The notes: a model not told the origin generated them from the sequence alone. Positions 40,299 through 49,592 are shown, counted from the stretch's first letter. The stretch is DNA of 60,194 nt from Streptomyces sp. L-9-10 (GCF_004151105.1 NZ_PHRF01000114.1:1-60194); one strand, 5' to 3'. Program-made: numbers and translations.

Positions 40299-40958
40299 TC
40301 ACTGCTTCGGCGGGGTGTACACCCGCTCCGCGGTCACACGCGCCAGCACCGTGTCAGCGGTGAACGCGGGTGCGCCGAAGGTGGCGGTGTACACCTCCAG
40401 CGCCTCGGGGGTGGGGTGCAGCGGCACCCCGTCGATCCTGACCTTCAGCGGCCGGCCCGCCGGCACATCGGAGGTGGTCAGCAGTCCCTCGGACACGGCG
40501 CACCGGAACACCGAGCGGTGCCCGACGTCGAGGCCGTTGACCTCGCACTCCCCCGACGCCAGCCCGTCCCTCAGAACACCCCGCAGGTTGACGACCCGGG
40601 CGCGCCCCGTGGGCGTGCGCACCGCGATCCCCCCGTCGAGGACACCGTCCCCCTCGGCCTTCGGCGGGCTCTTCAGCGAGGGGTCGCCCTTACCCGACCG
40701 GACGGGGAACCGCACCGCGGAACCGCTGGAGTCCTTCACCAGCTCGGCCGGCGCCACGGCCTCCACTACGGCTCCCAACCGGTCCAGCTCCGCCTGTACC
40801 TCCCCGGTCCACCGGACCTCGACCCAGCCCTCGGAGATCGTGCCCCACTTCTCGTCCGCGGCAGCGGACGCCGTCCCCGTGAGCTGGGCCAGCAGCGGCG
40901 CGGCCAAGGCCGCACCCAGAACGGTTCGACGATTCGTGCTCATCGGCGTGCCCACCAT
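40299..40958 (-). CDS. exported protein with Tat-like signal, function unknown
   Basis: This 219-residue protein has a twin-arginine signal (TNRRTVLGAALAAPLL) with a cleavage region near ASAAA. The mature part is beta-rich, has two cysteines and no recognised catalytic motif. The start could be the ATG at 40958, the GTG at 40955 or the ATG at 40943; GAGG lies 4-7 nt before the first two. I do not recognise the family. It converges on the prenyltransferase fusion, so it may mark the edge of the cluster. Confidence 0.75.
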   Translation of the reverse strand: MVGTPMSTNRRTVLGAALAAPLLAQLTGTASAAADEKWGTISEGWVEVRWTGEVQAELDRLGAVVEAVAPAELVKDSSGSAVRFPVRSGKGDPSLKSPPKAEGDGVLDGGIAVRTPTGRARVVNLRGVLRDGLASGECEVNGLDVGHRSVFRCAVSEGLLTTSDVPAGRPLKVRIDGVPLHPTPEALEVYTATFGAPAFTADTVLARVTAERVYTPPKQ

Positions 40959-41198
40959 CCTTCCTCAGGGCCGCGGTACGCGACCGGAGGCACATCATGC
41001 GCCCGGCCGGATTCCCGGACCGCGAATCCGGCGGGGTGACACCCGGAAGGGGGACAGGCCGCACACCAGGTGTACGTGACGTCGAACGTCACCGCGATCC
41101 CGCTTCCAGGCCCGCCGGTCCACGGATGGTGAGAATCGACCAGTAGTGGTGGCTGCGGACAACGCGCGGGACGGACGGTCCGCTCTAGCGTCGTCCGC

Positions 41199-42476
41199 AT
41201 GCCGATGCAACCGTGGTTCTCCGACGCGAAGCTGGGCATCTTCATCCACTACGGCATCTACGCCGTGGACGGAGTGCCCGAGTCCTGGTCGTTCTATACG
41301 GGCCAAGTGCCCCACGAGCGCTATATGCGGCAGCTCGACGGCTTCACCGCCTCCCGCTACGACCCGGGGGCCTGGGCGGAACTGTTCGTACGGGCGGGCG
41401 CGAGGTACGCCGTGCTGACCGCCCGTCACCATGACGGTGTGGCCCTCTGGGGCACCGCCCAGTCAGGGCTGAACGTTCCCGCGCACACCCCCGCGGGGCG
41501 TGATCTCGTCGCCGGATACACCGATGCCCTGCGCGAGCACGGTCTCAGGGTCGGGCTGTACTACTCGCACTCGGACTGGAATCACCCCGACTACGCGAGC
41601 GTGTCACACCCGGACCCGGGCCGGGGAATGGAGGAGCTGAACACCAACCGGTTCGTGGCTCCCGCGGACGGGGTCGAGGACCTCGCCGCGTGGGCGCGCT
41701 ATCTCGTGTACCGCGACGCCCAGGTCGGTGAACTCGTCGGCCGCTACCGGCCGGACCTGCTGTGGTTCGACGGGGAGTGGGAGCGCAGCGAGAGCCAGTG
41801 GAGGATGCGTGAGCTCTCCGGGCTGATTCTCTCGCTCGCCCCCGAGACGGTGCTCAACGCCCGCATGCTCAGTTACGGGGACTACGCGACCCCCGAGCAG
41901 GGCGTCCCCATCGTCCCGCCGGACGGACCGTGGGAGCTGTGTCTGACGGTCAATGACTCCTGGGGCTTCCAGCGTGACGACCACCGGCACAAATCGGTGG
42001 GGCAGTTGGTGCGCTACTTCACCGAGACGATCGGCATGGGCGGGAATCTGCTGCTCGGGGTCGGTCCACGGGAGGACGGCACGATTCCGGCGGAGCAGGC
42101 GGAGCGGCTCGAAGGGCTCGGCGCCTGGATCGGCCGGCACTCCCGGGCGGTGTACGGAACGGTGGCCGGACTGCCCGCCGGGCACCACTACGGTCCCAGC
42201 ACACTGTCGGCGGACCGCCGCACCCTCTATCTCGTCTGCCTCGACATCCCCCGTGAGTCGGTGGCGGTACGGGGAGTGCGCAACGCCGTGCGCCGCGTCC
42301 GTGTCCTCGGTACGGGCGCGGAGCTGGACCACCGTGTCGTCGGCGGGCTGCACGACGTACCCGGTGTGCTGTGGATCGACGCGCCGCGCGCCGCCGACCT
42401 GGACGAGCAGGCCACCGTCCTCGCCGTCGAGCTGGACGGCGAACTGGACCTCTACCAGGGCGCCGGCCGTACCTGA
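41199..42476 (+). CDS. alpha-L-fucosidase, GH29 family
   Basis: This 425-residue glycoside hydrolase has the GH29 features KLGIFIHYGIY near the N-terminus, ARHHDG (76-81) and the nucleophile Asp191 in LLWFDGEW. No signal peptide is visible, so it probably acts in the cytoplasm on imported fucosides. No Shine-Dalgarno precedes the ATG, which may mean a leaderless message. It converges on an AraC regulator that may control it or a sugar uptake system elsewhere. Confidence 0.92.
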   Translation: MPMQPWFSDAKLGIFIHYGIYAVDGVPESWSFYTGQVPHERYMRQLDGFTASRYDPGAWAELFVRAGARYAVLTARHHDGVALWGTAQSGLNVPAHTPAGRDLVAGYTDALREHGLRVGLYYSHSDWNHPDYASVSHPDPGRGMEELNTNRFVAPADGVEDLAAWARYLVYRDAQVGELVGRYRPDLLWFDGEWERSESQWRMRELSGLILSLAPETVLNARMLSYGDYATPEQGVPIVPPDGPWELCLTVNDSWGFQRDDHRHKSVGQLVRYFTETIGMGGNLLLGVGPREDGTIPAEQAERLEGLGAWIGRHSRAVYGTVAGLPAGHHYGPSTLSADRRTLYLVCLDIPRESVAVRGVRNAVRRVRVLGTGAELDHRVVGGLHDVPGVLWIDAPRAADLDEQATVLAVELDGELDLYQGAGRT

Positions 42477-42481
42477 CACGC

Positions 42482-42522
42482 CCGTGCCGGTGCGGCGGGT
42501 GCGTTACGCCGTACCGGCACGG
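42482..42522. terminator. bidirectional hairpin between the fucosidase and AraC genes
   Basis: CCGTGCCGGT (42482-42491) and ACCGGCACGG (42513-42522) form a perfect 10-bp stem. The loop holds the stop codon of the AraC gene. It can serve both converging transcripts. Confidence 0.7.
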
Positions 42523-43325
42523 ACGGCTCGCGGCGAGGCGTGCAGCTCACGCCGGCACGCTTTGTTGAAGGCCTGGAGGTCCGGCATCCCCACGGCGGCC
42601 GCGATGGCCGGGATCGACAGCGTCGACTCCGTCAGCAGATGCCGTGCCCGGTCCATTCTGCGCCGCCGGACATACGCGACCACCGTGCTGTCCAGGTCCG
42701 CCCGGAACAGCCGGATCAGATGGTTGTGCGAGACGTTCGCGGCACGCGCCACTTCCGGGACGGTCAGCGGCTCGTGGAGCCGGGACTCGATGTACGCCAC
42801 AGCGGCGGCCACCGACGCGTGCGGCTGATCCGTACCGGGCCGCCGCCCGAGCAGGGCCACCTGCCACAGCGCCGACCACAGCTCCGGCACCGCGCGGACC
42901 GGGCTGTGCGCCGCCGCGGCGACGGCCTGGGCCAGCCGGCTGTTGAGAGCGGGCGCCCCGGCCCCGGCGTCCTGCATGACCGGAACGCTCAACCGCTCGC
43001 CTTCGTCGGCGAGTTCGAAGTGCGCGTAGAGATGCTCCGAGCGCCCTCGGTAGCGGAACTCGACCGGTGAGCCGGGTGGTACGAGACTCACCCGGCCCGG
43101 CCGTACGGCGTACGGCATTCCATCGACGGTGAGATCGGCCGCGTACCGGTACAGATGCAGTTGCCACAGACCGGGCAGCACGAACACATCACGGTCCGAG
43201 CTGACGCCATGGATACCCACACCGAGATCCACCAGGCGTGGGGGCGAGTCCAGGCAGAGCATGACCTGCCCGCCCGGACGTCCCTGCACCTGCCCGCCCG
43301 GACTCCCCTGACCGTAGCCGCTCAT
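42504..43325 (-). CDS. AraC family transcriptional regulator
   Basis: This 273-residue regulator (from the ATG at 43325) has an N-terminal cupin-like sensing part (VDGMPYAVRPGRVSLVPPG) and a C-terminal double helix-turn-helix (TVPEVARAANVSHNHLIRLFRA and LSIPAIAAAVGMPDLQAFNKACRREL). AraC proteins of this layout usually sense sugars and activate their catabolic genes. The start is uncertain: the frame opens at 43364 and another ATG lies at 43262, and none has a clear Shine-Dalgarno. The N-terminus includes a short duplicated segment, so a start at 43262 would remove it. Confidence 0.88.
   Translation of the reverse strand: MSGYGQGSPGGQVQGRPGGQVMLCLDSPPRLVDLGVGIHGVSSDRDVFVLPGLWQLHLYRYAADLTVDGMPYAVRPGRVSLVPPGSPVEFRYRGRSEHLYAHFELADEGERLSVPVMQDAGAGAPALNSRLAQAVAAAAHSPVRAVPELWSALWQVALLGRRPGTDQPHASVAAAVAYIESRLHEPLTVPEVARAANVSHNHLIRLFRADLDSTVVAYVRRRRMDRARHLLTESTLSIPAIAAAVGMPDLQAFNKACRRELHASPRAVRAGTA
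43264..43311. repeat. 24-bp tandem duplication near the AraC start
   Basis: Two adjacent 24-bp units begin ACCTGCCCGCCCGGAC and then differ at a few bases. Read in the AraC frame they give the repeated PGGQV stretch. It may lie in the leader rather than in the protein if translation starts at 43262. Confidence 0.7.
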
Positions 43326-43424
43326 GGTGAAAACGTACCAGCGGTCCTCCGAACCGGGTCGCACACGGACAGGACGAGGGCGTCCTCGCCCTCCGCGCGG
43401 GTCGGCAGCATGCCGGGAGTCCGG

Positions 43425-45950
43425 TCAGGGCGACGCCACGCGGTCGACAAGGTGCTGGAGCCGTTCGTCGAGCAGCTTCGCGGGGTCCGGGGTGCAGGTG
43501 GCGAGCGCGATCATGCTCGCCACGACGACATCGCACAGCTCCCTGTGGACGTCGTCCCAGGTGTGCGACGCGCCCTTGCGCGGGTTGGCCCCTGTGGCGC
43601 CGTGCATCGCCTCGGCGACCTCACCGACCTCCTCGCTGATCTTGAGTACGCGCCACAGCCGTACGTCCCCGGTCAGCTCCGGGTCGGCGTTCGCGTCCAG
43701 CCAGTGCCGTAGTCGTTCCACGCGAGGCCAGGTGGTGTCCTGCGTGTGGGTCGTCTCGGTTTCGGTGGCGGTGTGTCCCCAGAACTCCCGCATCCAGCAC
43801 AGGATGTCCCGCATGATGTGGTGGTTCTGGTTCGGGCGCAGCGCGCCGTACTGGAAGAACATCACGCCCTCGCTCGGCCAGCCGAGCAGTGTGAGCCGCT
43901 TCTCCACCTCGCCGTCGCCGCGCACCGGGTGGAAGTCCTCGGTCAGGTCGAGGCCGCCGGGGGCGAAGTCCGGCCCGTCGGTTCCGGGGTTGCACCAGGT
44001 GCGGACGAGCCCGCGCTTCAGCAGGTTCGGGTAGAGCGGTCGGACGTCGTTCTTGGCGTCGAAGGGATGGACGCGGGAGTCGACCAGGACGTCGACGGGC
44101 AGCACGGCGCCGGTGATGCCACCGCGCACGACGAAGCGCCCGCTCCGCTCATCCGGCGTCACATCGGCCTCCGGGCCGGCCGACACATCGACGATGCCGT
44201 GCCGGATCAGGGCGCGGATCTTCTCCATGACCTCGAGCGCGGACCCGTTGCACAGCCGGTTCAGGTGACGCATGAAGACGTCGAGGAAGTCACGGTGCGA
44301 CGCGGCGTGCAGTCCGCCGAAGTCGACGGCGGCCGCGATGACGTACCGCAGGTCGCGCCAGACGCCGTCGGCCGCCGCCTTCGCCGGGTTGGACAGGTTG
44401 CCCTGGACGGCCCAGCGGCGGTCGAGGTCGAGGAAGTCGAGCATCGCCGCGCGGTACTCCTCGGGCGTGGCGAAGGAACCGCGGTCGATCGGACGAATCA
44501 AACGGTCCCAGGAGAAGCGCTGGCCGGCGACGCTCTTCGGGTGGCGCCACGGGGATTCTCCGGCCGCGACGGCGTCCGCGAACCCCGCGGGGTCGTCGAA
44601 CCGCGCGGCGATGGCACCGGCCTGCCCGGGGCCGAAGACCACCTCCAGGACACGGCGCAGCGCCGATTCCGCGTCCGGGTCGCGCTCCTTGGCCTCGGTG
44701 AGTCCGAGTTCGCCGGACAGAACCGCGTCGAGCGTCTCCGCGACCCGGTCGACGATGGCTTCCAGCGGGGCGAGGAGGCGCTGTACGGAGGTGTCCGACG
44801 CGGCGCAGCGGCCGCCGTCCGCGAGGAACGCCTCGTACCCGGGCCGGGCCGCCGCCTCAAGACGGCGGCCGATGTCGTCACCGAGCAGGGTGGTGTAGTA
44901 TAACTGGGCCATTTCCAGGGCTATGACGGGGAAGACGTGATCACGGAAGTCGAGCTGCCGCTGCTCGCGGCCGCCGATGGTGACGGGCCGGCCCGCGGAC
45001 CGGCGCAGCCGGTGCACCGCGTCCTCGGTGAGGAAGACGCCCCGGTGTTCCAGTTTCCCGGTGTCGCGCTCCTTGGCGTTGAACGGGCGGGTGAAGGTGA
45101 ACAACGCGGAACGGCTGAACATGACGATGGAGTCGGGTTCCCGGCCGGACGCCCGGTACGCCAGGGTGCCGTCCGGCTGCTCGGTGAAGACTCCGCCCCT
45201 GCCCTCGGTGAGGTGCAGGATGACGTCGATGCCGGTGAGCCCCATACCGGCGCAGCCGACGGTAGTGCCGGGACCGGCCTGGCCGGGCGCGAAGGCGTTC
45301 TCCAGCGGATAGACGGAGGGGACGAAGACCGCCCGGTGGCTCTCGGCGAACCGGGACCATTGGGCCTGCCGGGGGTACCGGGCCGGGTCGTTGGACGAGT
45401 GCCCGGTCAGCATGAGGACGTGACCGGCGTCGATGACGGGCTCGCCGTCGCCGCCGACTACCCGGAGCGTGCCGTCCGGCAGTTCCTCCAGGTCCGTCAC
45501 CTCCTCCTGGTGCAAGTGGACCTGCACACCGGGCACTTCCCTCAGCATCGCGACGTACCGCCGGAACCGGTCGGCGAGGGCCAGGCCGTGGACGTAACGC
45601 CTGGGCGAGTCCTCGGCAGCCAGGTCGAAGACGGGGTCGCCGGTCTCCTCGTACTTGGCGCGGCACCATTCGTGCAGGGTGGGGCGGTCCTCCCGGGGCA
45701 GCAGCGGTCCGGCGGCGACGACGCTCTCGTCGGCCGCGAACGCCACTTGCCCGGCGATCCGGTTGAGGACGCTGGTGACCGGCTGGTCGGGACTGTGGAC
45801 CTGCCCGGCGCCGAACCGCCCCGCCCGGTCGAAGATGTGGATGTCGAGGGGCACCGGCCCGGCCGCCGCCTTCGCCACCGCGGCGAGCCGGTCCAGCACA
45901 TAGGTGCAGCTGGGACCGGCGCCGACGATGGCGAGTCGGTTGGAACGCAT
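43425..45950 (-). CDS. FAD/NAD(P)-binding protein fused to a MazG-like pyrophosphohydrolase domain
   Basis: This 841-residue protein starts with a FAD-binding Rossmann motif (AIVGAGPSCTYVLDRL, glycines at 10 and 12) of the FAD-NAD(P)-binding PF13454 type. It keeps a second dinucleotide motif (VGCAGMGLTGIDV, near 240) and runs on for over 700 residues. The last 98 residues (from about 744) match MazG-like nucleotide pyrophosphohydrolases, with EEVGEV at 773-778, GANPRKGASHTWDDV, and ExxD at 804-807. Stand-alone MazG-like proteins of this type are common in Streptomyces. The start has AGGAG 9 nt upstream. It follows the kinase-like gene, so a nucleotide-related or metabolite-modifying role is likely, but no substrate is evident. 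Confidence 0.8.
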   Translation of the reverse strand: MRSNRLAIVGAGPSCTYVLDRLAAVAKAAAGPVPLDIHIFDRAGRFGAGQVHSPDQPVTSVLNRIAGQVAFAADESVVAAGPLLPREDRPTLHEWCRAKYEETGDPVFDLAAEDSPRRYVHGLALADRFRRYVAMLREVPGVQVHLHQEEVTDLEELPDGTLRVVGGDGEPVIDAGHVLMLTGHSSNDPARYPRQAQWSRFAESHRAVFVPSVYPLENAFAPGQAGPGTTVGCAGMGLTGIDVILHLTEGRGGVFTEQPDGTLAYRASGREPDSIVMFSRSALFTFTRPFNAKERDTGKLEHRGVFLTEDAVHRLRRSAGRPVTIGGREQRQLDFRDHVFPVIALEMAQLYYTTLLGDDIGRRLEAAARPGYEAFLADGGRCAASDTSVQRLLAPLEAIVDRVAETLDAVLSGELGLTEAKERDPDAESALRRVLEVVFGPGQAGAIAARFDDPAGFADAVAAGESPWRHPKSVAGQRFSWDRLIRPIDRGSFATPEEYRAAMLDFLDLDRRWAVQGNLSNPAKAAADGVWRDLRYVIAAAVDFGGLHAASHRDFLDVFMRHLNRLCNGSALEVMEKIRALIRHGIVDVSAGPEADVTPDERSGRFVVRGGITGAVLPVDVLVDSRVHPFDAKNDVRPLYPNLLKRGLVRTWCNPGTDGPDFAPGGLDLTEDFHPVRGDGEVEKRLTLLGWPSEGVMFFQYGALRPNQNHHIMRDILCWMREFWGHTATETETTHTQDTTWPRVERLRHWLDANADPELTGDVRLWRVLKISEEVGEVAEAMHGATGANPRKGASHTWDDVHRELCDVVVASMIALATCTPDPAKLLDERLQHLVDRVASP

Positions 45951-46147
45951 GCGGTGGGTCTCCTAGATCAGGGTAGTGGTGCATTCCGGTGCGCCGCGGT
46001 CAGACGTCCTGTCGGACGTCCCTGTCAGGCATCACGGAAGGCGGAAGCAAACGGATGCCGATACGTCGGCGCCGCGCCTGGCGAGGTCGTCGCGGATCTG
46101 TCCGGCGAGCTCCCGTCAGGACGGAGGGCGGCGCCCCGTCGGCGCGT

Positions 46148-46798
46148 TCACCGCTGTTCCGTTGTGGACAGCGCGGACACGGTGGAGACGACCCGGCCGA
46201 CCACTTCGTCGAGAGGTTCCCCGGCATCGACGGTCAGCCATCCGAACTGCTCGGCCCAGTCGTCGAGCACCCCGAGTATGCGGCTCTGGTGGGTCAGGAA
46301 GCTGTCCCGCGAGCATTCCGGGTCCATACCGCACTCGTACGGGACGACGTCACGCCCGACCTTCCGCTCCCAGGCCAGATGGGGGTCGAGCCGCAGGTAG
46401 ATGACCTGTTCGGAGCGCGGGAGGCCGGAGACGACGCCTTCGACCCACGCACTGTCCAGGCCGTAGACGATCTCACCGGCGGCATGTTTCATCCAGTATC
46501 CGTCGAGCAGTGTGACCTTGTCCGGCCGCCCCGCCTCCGGCGTACGGCCCAGGAGCGCATGGGTGACGGACCACATCAGGAAGAGGAACCGGGACGTGCT
46601 CGGCATCTCCGCGACACAGATCCGGGTGTTGAGCACATCGGGCCTCATGAACAGGGTCGCGGGGTAGTCGGCGTTGTCGATGATGTCCCACCGGTCCACC
46701 CGCTCGGCCCTCGTACCCGCCGCGAACAGGCGCTCGGTGGCGAGCCGGGAGACGGTCGACTTGCCGGCGCCGTCGGAGCCCACCAGCGAGACGATCAC
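46148..46798 (-). CDS. thymidylate-kinase-like P-loop kinase
   Basis: This 216-residue protein has the P-loop GSDGAGKST (7-15) and the overall organisation of dTMP kinase-like nucleoside monophosphate kinases, with a DGYWMKHAAGE segment in place of the usual DR(Y/F) motif. That change suggests it is not a housekeeping Tmk and may act on another nucleotide or a modified metabolite. The GTG start overlaps the stop of the small upstream ORF by 4 nt. It precedes the FAD-MazG gene by 197 nt on the same strand. Confidence 0.8.
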   Translation of the reverse strand: MIVSLVGSDGAGKSTVSRLATERLFAAGTRAERVDRWDIIDNADYPATLFMRPDVLNTRICVAEMPSTSRFLFLMWSVTHALLGRTPEAGRPDKVTLLDGYWMKHAAGEIVYGLDSAWVEGVVSGLPRSEQVIYLRLDPHLAWERKVGRDVVPYECGMDPECSRDSFLTHQSRILGVLDDWAEQFGWLTVDAGEPLDEVVGRVVSTVSALSTTEQR

Positions 46799-47055
46799 GC
46801 GGCACCGCCCCTGCTCGGTTCCCCGAGGCCGGCATGCCGAGGCGTCGGCGCCTCGAAACGGCTGTCCCAGGGTGAGTTCATCGATATGCCCGATCTCGGT
46901 CGGGTGACGGCGGCCTCGAACTCGTGGGACATGTGAGCCACGTTGCTCGTGTTCCCGTATCCGGTGTCGGGGTCGGCGACGTCCAGCTCAGCGGTGAGCA
47001 TCACCGGCGCCGGGGCCGCGGACGCACTGCGACGGGGTAAGCCGTGACGGGGCAT
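46795..47055 (-). CDS. small ORF coupled to the kinase gene, possible peptide gene
   Basis: This frame of up to 86 residues ends in a TGA that overlaps the GTG of the kinase gene by 4 nt, which argues for translational coupling. From an internal ATG at 47001 the codons show a strong GC bias at third positions and the product has 68 residues (MLTAELDVADPDTGYGNTSN at the N-terminus). The acidic N-terminal part and the Gly/Ser/Pro/Arg-rich C-terminal part would suit a peptide precursor, but I find no cysteines and do not recognise the family. The start is unresolved: 47055 contains a rare TTA codon downstream, and neither start has a good Shine-Dalgarno. Confidence 0.45.
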   Translation of the reverse strand: MPRHGLPRRSASAAPAPVMLTAELDVADPDTGYGNTSNVAHMSHEFEAAVTRPRSGISMNSPWDSRFEAPTPRHAGLGEPSRGGAA

Positions 47056-47760
47056 GTGTCTGACAATCCGTTCTCAAGGTCACGTCGTCTGATGGGGCGC
47101 GCCGACCACCGGCCACCGAAGCGTCGACGGCGTCGTCCGCGGGCTGGTCGATGGGCTGAGAGCACTCCCAAGTCGCCGTGGAATCTATGCGCGTTCGTCC
47201 GGCGACGACAGTCGTGAACGTTCTTGAAGTATTTCGTGAAGTCGCGGTGTCGACGCGCCAGATCAGGGTAGGAGCGCAGAGCCTCAATCCTTTTCCCGCA
47301 GGTCAGCGGCGGTGTGCCGCGGCTGTCGGGGTTGCTCCCCGCACGCTGACGACCGGTTGTCGAGCGTTTCTGATTGCTCGTCACACATGAGCATTGACAC
47401 CGCACGCGTGCGCCTCGGCGGGAGCCCGGAAGGCGAGCTCGGAGATGCCGCCAGGGCCTCGTGCTCCCGGGCCTCGTACGCTCGCCCAGCTCGCGGAGTT
47501 GGTGGCCTGGAAAGTGAACTGCCGTTTGACGTATTTCATTTTCGCGAACGTTTTCCGCCCAAAGAAAGAAATACAATCACATCAAATATGGCTTCTCTGC
47601 GGCGCCTATGCGCTCTCCAAGCGCCATGGTTATCCTCGATATTTCGTGACGGGTCGTCAGGCAACCGTCGGGATCGTCACGAAAGATCGAGGCCGAGCAG
47701 CGTAGAAGGTACCGCTCGGCTCGTGCCATCGATTCGGCCGCCTGCGGAAGGGACAATGCG
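47056..47760. other. 705-bp region without a supported gene, locally AT-rich
   Basis: The stretch at about 47520-47720 is clearly richer in A and T than the rest of the window. It precedes the NTF2-like gene. A plus-strand frame at 47394-47705 has no recognisable domain and an unusual codon pattern. The region may be a recombination scar, a promoter zone or the remains of a lost gene. Confidence 0.5.
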
Positions 47761-48165
47761 ATGGATCCTGATATCCGGACCAGGGCCGCGCTCGAGGAAC
47801 ACTGGCAGGCATCGGAGCGCGGGGACACCGAGGCGGAGCACGCCATCTACGCCGCGGACGCGATCCTCGACTACCCCCAGTCAGGTGAACGATTCCGGGG
47901 CCGCGCGACGATTTCGGCGCAGCGTGGCGGGCACCCCGCCAGTCGGCACTTCACCGTCCGCCGGATCGTGGGCGGCGGGGATCTGTGGGTGAGCGAGTGC
48001 GTCATCACGTACGACGGGGTTCCCACCTACTCGGTGAGCGTCATGGAATTCGCCCACGGGCATGTGGTCCACGAGACGCAGTACTTCGCGGACACCTTCG
48101 GTGCGCCCGAATGGCGCACGGAACTCGCGGAGCCGATGCCGGGCAGGACGATCACCAGGGCCTGA
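47761..48165 (+). CDS. SnoaL/NTF2-like fold protein
   Basis: This 134-residue protein has the cone-shaped NTF2-like fold pattern: two N-terminal helices (EHWQASERGDTEAEHAIYA), then DYPQSGERFRGRATI and a set of beta strands with E and H residues (VHETQYF). Family members include polyketide cyclases, steroid isomerases and many proteins without a known substrate. AAGGGAC lies upstream of the ATG. It is followed by a degenerate hydrolase gene and by no obvious partner. Confidence 0.82.
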   Translation: MDPDIRTRAALEEHWQASERGDTEAEHAIYAADAILDYPQSGERFRGRATISAQRGGHPASRHFTVRRIVGGGDLWVSECVITYDGVPTYSVSVMEFAHGHVVHETQYFADTFGAPEWRTELAEPMPGRTITRA

Positions 48166-48196
48166 CCCGCGGCCGGCCTCGATTCGTTTAGCGCAC

Positions 48197-48360
48197 ATGA
48201 CCATCACTGTCCGACCGGGAAGCACCGTGATGTTCACCGGCGATTCGATCACCGACGGCCAACGGCCGGCGAGCGTAGACGGCCTCGGATTCGGCTATCC
48301 GCCGCGCATCGCGGGCGAGTGGGGACTCCGGCACCCGGAGCGCCCCGTGACGGCCGGGGG
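48197..48360 (+). pseudogene. truncated SGNH/GDSL hydrolase gene
   Basis: The frame starts at the ATG at 48197 and encodes the N-terminus of a SGNH hydrolase, with GSTVMFTGDSITD (the GDS nucleophile block) and GFGYPPRIAGEW. The similarity stops after about 55 codons; the later blocks with the catalytic Asp and His are absent, and the following DNA is out of character. I read it as a 3'-truncated remnant. Confidence 0.7.
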
Positions 48361-48498
48361 CCGTGTCCGGCGTGCGCGTCCGGATGCGCCCCACCCGCCG
48401 GCCGGTGCCACTGATCGCTCATGTCGTGGTCACGCCACCGAGCCCCATCCCCCTGCCCCGGGCCTGCCCCAGAGCCACGGACACTGTCCCTGCCAGGC

Positions 48499-49461
48499 TC
48501 AGGGGGTCAGCACGATCCTGCCGAACACCTCGCCCGCGTCCATCCGGTGGTGGGCGAGCACCGCCTGGTCGAGCGGCAGCACCTCGTGGACGACCGCGCG
48601 CAGGTCCCCCTGTACGGCAGCGGCGAACTGGGACGACCGCACGGCCTGCCTGTCGGGGCCGGGCACGGTGTCGGAGCTGAAGGTGGCGAACGACAGCGAC
48701 CTGCGGAACGCGTCCATCAGTCGCATGCCGAAGTCCGCCGGTGGCTGTCCACCGACCACGCCAACGGCCACGAACCGCCCGTTGGAGTTCAGCCTGTCCA
48801 GGAAAAGGGGCAGCTGGGGACCCCCCACGACATCGATCACCACGTCGAAGCCCAACGGCGTGTCCGAGCCGTCCTCGCCGGAGCGGTCGAGGACATGGGT
48901 CGCGCCCAGGTCGCGCAGGCGGGCGCCGCGCTCCGCCGAGGAGGTGGTGACCGCCACCGCGCCCGCGCCGCCCCTGGCCGCCAGCTGGACCGCCGTGATC
49001 CCGATGCTGCCCGCCGCACCGCGCACGAGGACCGTCTCGCCGGGCATGAAACGGGCGCGGTCCAGGGCGAAGTGGGCGACCACGCCGGAGCCTCCGAGAG
49101 CCACCGCGTCGGCGCCGGTCAGGCCGTCGGGCAGCGGAAGGATGTCCTCGACCGCGGAGACGGCATGTTCGGCGTAGCCACCGGACAGGCCGGTGAACGC
49201 CCACACCCGCCGCCCTGTCCACGAGGCGTCCACGCCCTCGCCCACCGCGGTGACGCTTCCCGCGACCTCGCTGCCGAGGAGATGGCCCTCCCGGAAGCCG
49301 TAGGCGGCGAGCGCTCCCCGGCGGATCACGGCGTCGACGCCGCCTACCCCGATCGCCTCCGTGGCGATCCGCACCTGCCCCGGTGCGGGGACGGGCACAG
49401 GCAGGTCGACCACCTCCAGGCCGTCCGGGTCTCCGAACGTCCTGATCACGACGGCTTTCAT
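48499..49461 (-). CDS. NADP-dependent quinone oxidoreductase-type MDR protein
   Basis: This 320-residue zinc-independent MDR enzyme has MKAVVIRTFGDPDGLEV at the N-terminus, a GroES-like half and the nucleotide-binding GAAGSIG near residue 152. The ATG at 49461 has AGGAG 5 nt upstream; the open frame beyond it overlaps the promoter. It is divergent from a TetR gene, with a perfect inverted repeat between them, so it is the probable target of that TetR. Such pairs often respond to reactive carbonyls, quinones or antibiotics. Confidence 0.92.
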   Translation of the reverse strand: MKAVVIRTFGDPDGLEVVDLPVPVPAPGQVRIATEAIGVGGVDAVIRRGALAAYGFREGHLLGSEVAGSVTAVGEGVDASWTGRRVWAFTGLSGGYAEHAVSAVEDILPLPDGLTGADAVALGGSGVVAHFALDRARFMPGETVLVRGAAGSIGITAVQLAARGGAGAVAVTTSSAERGARLRDLGATHVLDRSGEDGSDTPLGFDVVIDVVGGPQLPLFLDRLNSNGRFVAVGVVGGQPPADFGMRLMDAFRRSLSFATFSSDTVPGPDRQAVRSSQFAAAVQGDLRAVVHEVLPLDQAVLAHHRMDAGEVFGRIVLTP

Positions 49462-49592
49462 CTTGGCTCCTGGGGTCGGTGGAACGACGGGGCACGGCCG
49501 CGACGGCCGTGTGCGGTGAGCCGGCCCCCACAGCCGAGGCATCACCGGCGCGGTGCCGGGCGGGCAGGGCGGCATCACCGTCATCGGACCGT

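Noticed and set aside
47394..47705. A 103-codon plus-strand frame in the AT-rich region
   Set aside because: It has no recognisable domain and no Shine-Dalgarno, and its N-terminal half looks like an out-of-frame GC-rich stretch.
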